Shown here in pieces: positions 6,352-11,888 of a stretch of DNA of 11,888 nt. The notes under the pieces were generated by a model that did no database searches, was not told the origin of the DNA, and worked only from the letters and a program-made list of their open reading frames with translations. Made by a program: the position numbers and the translations under genes. The stretch is from Betaproteobacteria bacterium (lineage in GTDB: Bacteria > Pseudomonadota > Gammaproteobacteria > Burkholderiales > SG8-39), in contig VGIE01000030.1 of assembly GCA_016867955.1 (NCBI GenBank), positions 1-11,888 on the forward strand, written 5' to 3'. Positions within the stretch are counted from its first letter, which is position 1. Each line of letters opens with the position of its first letter.

Positions 6352-7791
6352 TCATGACACCCGGGCCGCGATGAAGGCCTTGATGGCCTCCGCATCGGCG
6401 TCCATGACCTCGCAACGCTGCGGCAGGCGCTCGATGTTCTCGTAGCCGGCAGGCCGATCCGGGGACCGGCCGACGGCTTCACGCACCGCCGCGTCGAACT
6501 TGGCCGCCAGCGCCGTCTCCAGGCAGACCAGCGGAACGCCCGGTTCGCGGTGCGCAAGCCCCACCTTGATGCCGTCGGCGGTGTGTGTATCGACGACATA
6601 GCCGAAGCGCGCCTCGATGTCGCGGATGGTGGCGACACGGTCGGAGTGCGTGCTGTGGCCGGCCACGAAGCCGCTCGCGCGCACACGCTCGAAGAGCGGC
6701 GTGCCGGCGAGGTCGAACTGCCCGCTGTGGTCCACCTGCGCCCACAGCTCGCGCACCCGGGCGCCGTCTCCGCCGACGATGTCGTGCATGTAGCGCTCGA
6801 AATTGGAGGCCTTGGAGATGTCCATCGACGGGCTCGAGGTCTCGAACACCTCGCTCGACTTCCTGACGCGATAGGCGCCCGAGTCAAAGAATTCCTCCAG
6901 CACGTTGTTCTCGTTGGTGGCGAGGACCAGCCGGCGGACCGGCAGGCCCATCCTCCTTGCGATGTAGCCGGCGAAGATGTTGCCGAAATTGCCGGTCGGA
7001 ACCGAGAACGACACTTCCTCCCCCTCGCCCTTGGTGGCCGCGAAGTAGCCCTTGAAGTAGTACACCACCTGCGCCACCAGGCGCGCCCAGTTGATGGAGT
7101 TCACCGAGCCGATGCGGTACTTCGCCTTGAAGTCGAGGTCGTTGGACACCGCCTTGACGATGTCCTGGGCCTCGTCGAATACGCCGCGCACGGCGATGTT
7201 GAAGATGTTGGGATCCTGCAGCGAGTACATCTGCGCCGCCTGGAACGGGCTCATCTTGCCGAGCGGCGAGAGCATGAACACGCGCACGTTCTTCTTGCCG
7301 CGCATGGCGTACTCGGCGGCCGAGCCGGTATCGCCCGAGGTCGCGCCGAGGATGTTGAGCGACTCGCCGCGCCGGCCGAGCACGTGCTCGAACAGGTTGC
7401 CGAGCAGCTGCATGGCCACGTCCTTGAAGGCCAGCGTCGGGCCGTGCGAGAGCTGCAGCAGCGCGAGGCCTGGCTCCAGCAGCTTGAGCGGCGTAATGTC
7501 GTCGCTGCGGAACGTCGCCTTCGTGTAGGTGGGATCGACGATGGCGCGCAGGTCCGCGGGCGCAATGTCGTCGATGTAGAGCGACAGTATCTCGAAGGCG
7601 AGGTCGCGGTAGCCGAGCGGGCGCAACCGGCGCAGGTCGGCGGCGTCCAGCCGGGGGTAGGCCTGCGGCACGGCGAGGCCGCCATCTGGCGCCAGCCCCT
7701 CGAGCAGGATGTCGCAGAACGGCTTGGCACCGCTGGCCGCCGCGTCGCCCTTACCTCGCGCGGCGGGGCCGCGGGTGCTGATGTACTTCAC
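6352..7791 (-). CDS. thrC: Threonine synthase
   Basis: This PLP enzyme converts O-phosphohomoserine to L-threonine and phosphate, the last step of threonine synthesis, in the cytosol. The 479-residue protein has the features of the longer proteobacterial ThrC class: MKYISTRG at the start, LAPDGGL (33-39), the PLP lysine in HGPTLAFKDVAMQ (Lys123), the phosphate-binding loop GATSGDTGSAA (149-159), PTGNFGNIFAGY and LATNENNVLEEFF. Near the N-terminus an Ala/Gly-rich stretch (about residues 9-22) looks longer than in related proteins I recall. The start is GTG (7789-7791), overlapping the hom stop as GTGA, which implies translational coupling; GAAGAG lies upstream. The DUF2237 gene follows after 10 bases. 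No attenuator is visible within the window, and any operon promoter must lie upstream, probably before alaA. Confidence 0.97.
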   Translation of the reverse strand: MKYISTRGPAARGKGDAAASGAKPFCDILLEGLAPDGGLAVPQAYPRLDAADLRRLRPLGYRDLAFEILSLYIDDIAPADLRAIVDPTYTKATFRSDDITPLKLLEPGLALLQLSHGPTLAFKDVAMQLLGNLFEHVLGRRGESLNILGATSGDTGSAAEYAMRGKKNVRVFMLSPLGKMSPFQAAQMYSLQDPNIFNIAVRGVFDEAQDIVKAVSNDLDFKAKYRIGSVNSINWARLVAQVVYYFKGYFAATKGEGEEVSFSVPTGNFGNIFAGYIARRMGLPVRRLVLATNENNVLEEFFDSGAYRVRKSSEVFETSSPSMDISKASNFERYMHDIVGGDGARVRELWAQVDHSGQFDLAGTPLFERVRASGFVAGHSTHSDRVATIRDIEARFGYVVDTHTADGIKVGLAHREPGVPLVCLETALAAKFDAAVREAVGRSPDRPAGYENIERLPQRCEVMDADAEAIKAFIAARVS

Positions 7792-9119
7792 TTGAGCTCT
7801 TCAAGGCGGATGCGCGTCACCGTGCCGGTGACCACGGGCAGCCCTTCGATGCGCGTGATGGCGGCGTTGATCGCCTTCTCGGGGGTGGCATGCGTGAGCA
7901 TGATGATGTCCACCTGTTCCTCGCCCTCGGACGGCTCCTTCTGCACCATGGCATCGATGGAAATCTGCCCGTCGGCGAGAATGCGCGTGATGTCGGCCAG
8001 CACGCCGGGGCGGTCCACCACGCGCATGCGCAGGTAGTAGGAAGTGGTGACTTCGTCCATGGGCAGGATGCGGATGGCGGCCAGCTGGTCCGGCTGGAAG
8101 GCAAGGTGCGGCACGCGATGCTCAGGATCGGCGGTGTGCAGGCGCGTGATGTCGACGAGATCGGCCACCACGGCCGAAGCGGTCGGCAGCGAGCCCGCGC
8201 CCGCGCCGTAATAAAGGGTGGCGCCGACGGCGTCGCCGTTCACCAGCACGGCATTCATCACGCCCTCGACGTTGGCGATCAGGCGCTTTGCCGGGATCAG
8301 CGTCGGGTGCACGCGCAGCTCGATGCCATCCACATCCCCCACACGGCTCCTCTTGGTGATGCCGAGCAGCTTGATGCGGTAGCCCAGTTCCTCGGCGTAC
8401 CGGATGTCCTCGCGCGTGAGCCTGGAAATACCCTCTGTGTAGGCGCGGTCAAACTGCATCGGGATGCCGAAGGCAATGGCCGACATGATGGTCAGCTTGT
8501 GCGCGGCGTCGATGCCCTCGATGTCGAAAGTCGGGTCGGCCTCGGCGTAGCCGAGCTTCTGTGCCTGCGCCAGCACCTCGGCAAAGGACAGGCCCTTGTC
8601 GCGCATGGTCGACAGGATGAAGTTGGAGGTGCCGTTGATGATGCCGGCAATCCACTCAATGCGGTTGGCGGTAAGCCCTTCGCGCAGCGCCTTGATGATG
8701 GGGATGCCGCCCGCGACCGCCGCTTCGAAGGCAACCATGACACCCGCCTTCTGCGCGGCGGCGAAGATCTCGTTGCCGTGGGTGGCGAGCAGCGCCTTGT
8801 TGGCCGTCACCACGTGCTTGCCGTTGGCAATGGCCTTCAGCACCAGATCCCTGGCCACGCCGTAGCCGCCGATCAGCTCGATGACGATGTCGATGTTGGG
8901 GTCGGTGACCACCTCGTTGGCGTCGCCCGTGACCGCCACCTTGCCACCGGTGACCTTTTTCGCCCGCTCGGTGTCCTTGTCGGCCACTCTGGCGATGACG
9001 ATGCCGCGTCCCGCGCGCCGCGTGATCTCTTCCTGGTTGCGCCCCAGCACTTCCCACACGCCGACACCGACGGTACCGATGCCCAGCAGGCCGACCTTGA
9101 TTGGTTTCATGGTGCTCAT
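7788..9119 (-). CDS. hom: Homoserine dehydrogenase with ACT domain
   Basis: Hom reduces aspartate semialdehyde to homoserine with NAD(P)H, the branch point towards threonine and methionine. At 443 residues it is the monofunctional type, not fused to aspartokinase. Visible are the nucleotide-binding GIGTVG (13-18), VVTANKALLATHG with Lys108, AGIINGTSNFIL, and the family signature ending DPTFDIEGIDAAHK with catalytic Lys208. A C-terminal ACT domain starts at about residue 360 (YYLRMRVVDRPGVLADIT) and in such enzymes mediates feedback inhibition by threonine. ATG 9119 overlaps the GNAT stop as ATGA; a second ATG at 9110 (MKPIKVG) is a possible start three codons in. The stop overlaps the thrC GTG. 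Hom and ThrC catalyse the first and last steps of the homoserine-to-threonine branch, with homoserine kinase encoded elsewhere. Confidence 0.97.
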   Translation of the reverse strand: MSTMKPIKVGLLGIGTVGVGVWEVLGRNQEEITRRAGRGIVIARVADKDTERAKKVTGGKVAVTGDANEVVTDPNIDIVIELIGGYGVARDLVLKAIANGKHVVTANKALLATHGNEIFAAAQKAGVMVAFEAAVAGGIPIIKALREGLTANRIEWIAGIINGTSNFILSTMRDKGLSFAEVLAQAQKLGYAEADPTFDIEGIDAAHKLTIMSAIAFGIPMQFDRAYTEGISRLTREDIRYAEELGYRIKLLGITKRSRVGDVDGIELRVHPTLIPAKRLIANVEGVMNAVLVNGDAVGATLYYGAGAGSLPTASAVVADLVDITRLHTADPEHRVPHLAFQPDQLAAIRILPMDEVTTSYYLRMRVVDRPGVLADITRILADGQISIDAMVQKEPSEGEEQVDIIMLTHATPEKAINAAITRIEGLPVVTGTVTRIRLEELK

Positions 9120-9592
9120 TTGGGCAAACCCTTCTTGAAGTTGAACGAGGTGATGACCATGCCCTCTCGAAAGTAGAACTTGTGCGCCTGCTGGCGTTGC
9201 GTGCCCGAGTCGAGGATGAGCGCCTCGCAGCCCGCGGCGCGCGCGATGGCCTGAAGGTGCGCCATCAGCGCACGCCCGATGCCGCGCGAGCGCCGCGCCT
9301 CGTCGGTTACGAGGTCATCCACATACATATGCACCCCGTCGGCAGTGTTCTCGCCGGTGCGGTGCACCGCCACGCCCAGCACCTCATCGCCCGCGACTGC
9401 CACGCACATGCGCCCGCCGCCGGCGAACACCCGCGCCATCGTGCCGGGGTAATCGGCGGGCAGCTCCGAACGCAGCTGCCGGTGCACGCGCTCGGCGCGG
9501 GCCAGCACATCGGGCGCCGCGATGCGTCCCGAGGCATCCGTTATGTCGACGATGGCCACGTCAGCCATTGCCGCGTTCACTGGGGCGGACAT
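9116..9592 (-). CDS. GNAT family N-acetyltransferase
   Basis: This is a predicted acetyl-CoA-dependent transferase that would acetylate an amine on a small molecule or protein; the substrate is unknown. The 158-residue single-domain protein shows the GNAT core: VLGVAVHR (strand 4, 71-78), MYVDDLVTDEARRSRGIGRALM (last part 101-110, with the RxxGxG acetyl-CoA loop at 101-106), LILDSGTQRQQAHKFYFREGM and a final SFNFKK strand. The FYxxxGM ending is typical. ATG 9592 gives a 16-base overlap with the end of the FkbM gene and has GGGAG about ten bases upstream; ATG 9568 (MADVAIV) is an alternative without a ribosome-binding site. Its stop overlaps the hom start (ATGA), so it is coupled to hom. It is not a known enzyme of threonine synthesis. 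Confidence 0.88.
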   Translation of the reverse strand: MSAPVNAAMADVAIVDITDASGRIAAPDVLARAERVHRQLRSELPADYPGTMARVFAGGGRMCVAVAGDEVLGVAVHRTGENTADGVHMYVDDLVTDEARRSRGIGRALMAHLQAIARAAGCEALILDSGTQRQQAHKFYFREGMVITSFNFKKGLPK

Positions 9593-10749
9593 TGCAGACG
9601 CGCTCCCGCCGGCAGCGCGTACAGCACGGTTTCTTCATGGTGGATCGTGTAGTGCTCCAGATACAGCCGGTAGCCCAGGCCAAGGCCAGCGATCCAGTTG
9701 GCGATGCGCGCAAGATCTCCGACATGATGGTACACGGACACCGCGAGGCGGGGCCGCCAGCGCCCGATGGTCTCCACGGCCCCCTGCAGGGCGTCGAATT
9801 CCGCGCCCTCGATGTCCATCTTGACGAAATCCACCCGCGGCAGCCCGGCCTCCGCCACGAAATCGTCGATGCGCGTCACCGTCACCGGCAGCCCGCCGGG
9901 CTGCGAGAGTACCCGCGCGCCGGGCCCGCTGCCATGCAGGTACAGCGTGCCCGATTCCCGTCCCAGCGCCCGTTCATGCATTTCCACGCGCGCCGACAGG
10001 GCCGCGTTGGCGGACAGATTGCACTGGGCCACCTGCAGGTTGCCGGCATCGACCTCGAACGCATGCACGCGCCCTTTCCCGCCGACACTGTCGGCAAAGG
10101 CCAGCGCGGTATCGCCGAAGCAAGCCCCGGCATCGATCACCACGTCGCCGGCATGCGGCGCCACCGTCACCGCGCCGCGTGAAAAGTGGTACTGCCCGAG
10201 CAGGAAGGTCCAGGCGACGTTGCCGGGATAGGCATCGAGCACGATGGGCGCGCCGGCAAACTCCACCCGGAAGCGCTGCATGGCGCCGAAGGGGCCGCTG
10301 ATTTGCGACGGCGCGAACGCCATGGCCGCGGCGCGTGCGCGCTGATGCCAATGCCGGGCGGCGTCCAGCGGCAACCGCACATGCCGGTGGCCCAGCAGGC
10401 GGTAGGCCAGCAGGTCGATGAACAGCGAGCGCGATGTCTCGTCCTCGAAGCGCTGCCAGGCGGCCTGGAATTCGGCCGGCCACTGCAGCAGCGTGGTCAG
10501 GCACTGTTCCGACACTGCGCGCGACGCCTCCATGGCGCGCGGCCCGCGTTCATCGCCCCAGCGCTCGGCGTCGAAATTGTCACCCGGCGCCTGCTGCAGG
10601 CCGGCGGCAACGCGCGATGCCAGTGCCTGCAGCATCGGCATCGCAGTCCGTGGAGCAGGCGCTGCGGGCGGCGTCGCGAACCCGGGCCGCGCCATGCCGA
10701 CCGGCGCGGAGCGCCCGCGCATCAGGCCGCGCAAAACCTGGCCGAGCAT
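9577..10749 (-). CDS. FkbM family methyltransferase with long N-terminal region
   Basis: This is a predicted SAM-dependent methyltransferase of the FkbM type, a group that O-methylates sugars, polyketides and other metabolites; the target here is unknown. Numbering from GTG 10758, the C-terminal half holds motif I VVIDAGACFGDTA (206-218), the acidic strand VHAFEVD (231-237), VDFVKMDIEGAEFDAL (309-324), typical of FkbM, and HYTIHHEETVLYALP near the end. About 200 N-terminal residues are unassigned: an Ala/Pro-rich lead (1-45), then a helical stretch with RSLFIDLLAYRLLGHRHVRLPL. I chose ATG 10749 because GAAGG lies about ten bases upstream; GTG 10758 is three codons earlier but has that purine run only one base away. 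The gene follows alaA closely and overlaps the GNAT gene by 16 bases. There is no signal peptide or clear membrane segment. Confidence 0.85.
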   Translation of the reverse strand: MLGQVLRGLMRGRSAPVGMARPGFATPPAAPAPRTAMPMLQALASRVAAGLQQAPGDNFDAERWGDERGPRAMEASRAVSEQCLTTLLQWPAEFQAAWQRFEDETSRSLFIDLLAYRLLGHRHVRLPLDAARHWHQRARAAAMAFAPSQISGPFGAMQRFRVEFAGAPIVLDAYPGNVAWTFLLGQYHFSRGAVTVAPHAGDVVIDAGACFGDTALAFADSVGGKGRVHAFEVDAGNLQVAQCNLSANAALSARVEMHERALGRESGTLYLHGSGPGARVLSQPGGLPVTVTRIDDFVAEAGLPRVDFVKMDIEGAEFDALQGAVETIGRWRPRLAVSVYHHVGDLARIANWIAGLGLGYRLYLEHYTIHHEETVLYALPAGARLQCPPQ

Positions 10750-10766
10750 CGCCGTCACGCCTTCAT

Positions 10767-11888
10767 TCAGGCGTGCCGCTTGCGATACGCCTCGCAGAAG
10801 CGGGCAACGTGGCCGATCGCGTCAGTGAGATCGTCGCTGTTGGGCAGGAACACGATGCGGATATGGTCGGGCCGCGGCCAGTTGAATCCGGTGCCCTGCA
10901 CCACCAGCACCTTCTCGGCCTCCAGCATCTCGAGGATGAACTGCCTGTCGTCGGCGATCGGATAGAGCTTCGGGTCGAAGCGCGGGAACAAGTACAGCGC
11001 CGCCTTCGGCTTGAAGCAGGTGACGCCGGGAATCGCGGTGATCAGCGCATGCGCGAGGTCGCGCTGGCGGCACAGGCGCCCGCCGGGGGCGACCAGGTCG
11101 TTGATGCTCTGGTAGCCCCCCAGCGCCGTCTGCACGGCGAACTGGCCCGGCACGTTGGCGCACAGCCGCATCGAGGCGAGGATGCCGAGGCCCTCGAAAT
11201 AGTCCTGGGCATGGCCCTTTTCGCCCGAGATGATTACCCAGCCGGTGCGATAGCCGCAGGCCCTGTAGTTCTTGGACAGGCCGTTGAAGGTCATGAACAG
11301 CACATCGTCGGCCAGCGAGGCGATCGACGTGTGCGTGGCGCCGTCGTAGAGTGTCTTGTCGTAGATCTCGTCGGCCATGACGATCAGCTGGTGCTCGCGG
11401 GCGATGGCGACCAGCTCCCTGAGCACGTCGTCGGGATACAGCGCGCCGGTGGGATTGTTCGGATTGATCACGACGATGGCGCGCGTGCGCGGCGTGATCT
11501 TCGAACGCAGGTCGGCCAGGTCCGGGAGCCAGCCCGAAGCCTCGTCGCACATGTAATGCCGCGGCCTGCCGCCCGACAGGCTCACCGCTGCCGTCCACAG
11601 CGGATAATCGGGCGTCGGCACCAACACCTCGTCGCCGGCTTCGAGCAGGCCCTGCATGACCATGACGATCAGCTCGGAGGCGCCGTTGCCGACGATGATG
11701 TCGTCGAGCTCCACGCCGGCGATGCCCTTCTGCTGGGCGTACTGCATGATGGCCTTGCGCGACTGGAACAGCCCACGCGAGTCGGTGTAGCCGGAAGCGT
11801 TCTGCAGGTTGACGATGACATCGTGGCGCACCTCGTCGGGCGCATCGAAGCCGAAGGGCGCGAGGTTGCCAATGTTCAGCTTGACGAT
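10767..11888 (-). CDS. alaA: Alanine-synthesising PLP aminotransferase AlaA/AlaT, 5' end outside window
   Basis: This class I/II aminotransferase makes L-alanine from pyruvate with glutamate as amino donor. The frame is open through the window edge; the visible 373 residues lack only about the first 30 of a roughly 405-residue protein. It begins IVKLNIGNLAPFGFDAPDE, followed by GYTDSRGLFQSRKAIMQ, PDYPLWTAAVSLSGG (about 93-107), INPNNPTGA (141-149), MADEIYDKTLYDG (171-183), the PLP lysine in FNGLSKNYRACGYRTGW (Lys206), ANVPGQFAVQTALGGYQS, and the substrate-carboxylate arginine in FNWPRPDHIRIV (Arg344). Similarity to E. coli AlaA, as I recall it, runs end to end. The GTG at 11831 is not a credible start, because conserved sequence precedes it. 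The FkbM gene begins 17 bases after the stop (8 if GTG is used), so alaA is probably an early gene of the hom-thrC operon. Confidence 0.94.
   Translation of the reverse strand: MVKLNIGNLAPFGFDAPDEVRHDVIVNLQNASGYTDSRGLFQSRKAIMQYAQQKGIAGVELDDIIVGNGASELIVMVMQGLLEAGDEVLVPTPDYPLWTAAVSLSGGRPRHYMCDEASGWLPDLADLRSKITPRTRAIVVINPNNPTGALYPDDVLRELVAIAREHQLIVMADEIYDKTLYDGATHTSIASLADDVLFMTFNGLSKNYRACGYRTGWVIISGEKGHAQDYFEGLGILASMRLCANVPGQFAVQTALGGYQSINDLVAPGGRLCRQRDLAHALITAIPGVTCFKPKAALYLFPRFDPKLYPIADDRQFILEMLEAEKVLVVQGTGFNWPRPDHIRIVFLPNSDDLTDAIGHVARFCEAYRKRHA

Noticed and set aside
6550..9176. Two long plus-strand open frames (495 and 428 codons) opposite thrC and hom
   Set aside because: The His/Val/Gly/Asp-rich translations are the usual mirror of GC-rich codons on the other strand; thrC and hom are unambiguous.

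Overview
This is GC-rich proteobacterial chromosomal DNA, roughly two-thirds G+C by eye. The housekeeping proteins look beta- or gammaproteobacterial: a MutS C-terminus, an AlaA-type aminotransferase very close to the E. coli protein as I recall it, homoserine dehydrogenase and threonine synthase. The alaA-hom-thrC order is familiar from Betaproteobacteria, so that class is my best guess. There is no RNA gene, IS element, CRISPR array or phage module. Coding density is very high and no gene-free stretch exceeds about 200 bases.

Left part (1-4643). The window opens inside mutS (C-terminal 397 residues, + strand). A short AT-rich gap follows, then a predicted outer-membrane lipoprotein of the calcineurin-like metallophosphatase type (+). 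It converges with two minus-strand genes: a secreted alpha/beta hydrolase and, downstream of it, an HSD10-like short-chain dehydrogenase. The hydrolase has an in-frame amber codon, and beyond it the same frame continues for 32 codons of family-like C-terminus. A small DUF1304 membrane protein (+) is divergent from the hydrolase.

Right part (4669-11888, all minus strand). Read in the direction of transcription this is alaA (5' end outside the window), an FkbM-type methyltransferase, a GNAT acetyltransferase, hom, thrC, a DUF2237 protein and, after a 71-base gap, an EntS-like MFS exporter. From alaA to DUF2237 the genes overlap or lie within about 17 bases of each other, with ATGA and GTGA stop/start overlaps. 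This looks like one operon for threonine and alanine synthesis with two accessory genes inserted between alaA and hom. The 71-base gap before the MFS gene holds a two-tier hairpin and a 10-base triple repeat.

I see no convincing new multi-gene system. The observations most worth checking are the amber-interrupted hydrolase and the FkbM/GNAT pair inside the amino-acid operon.
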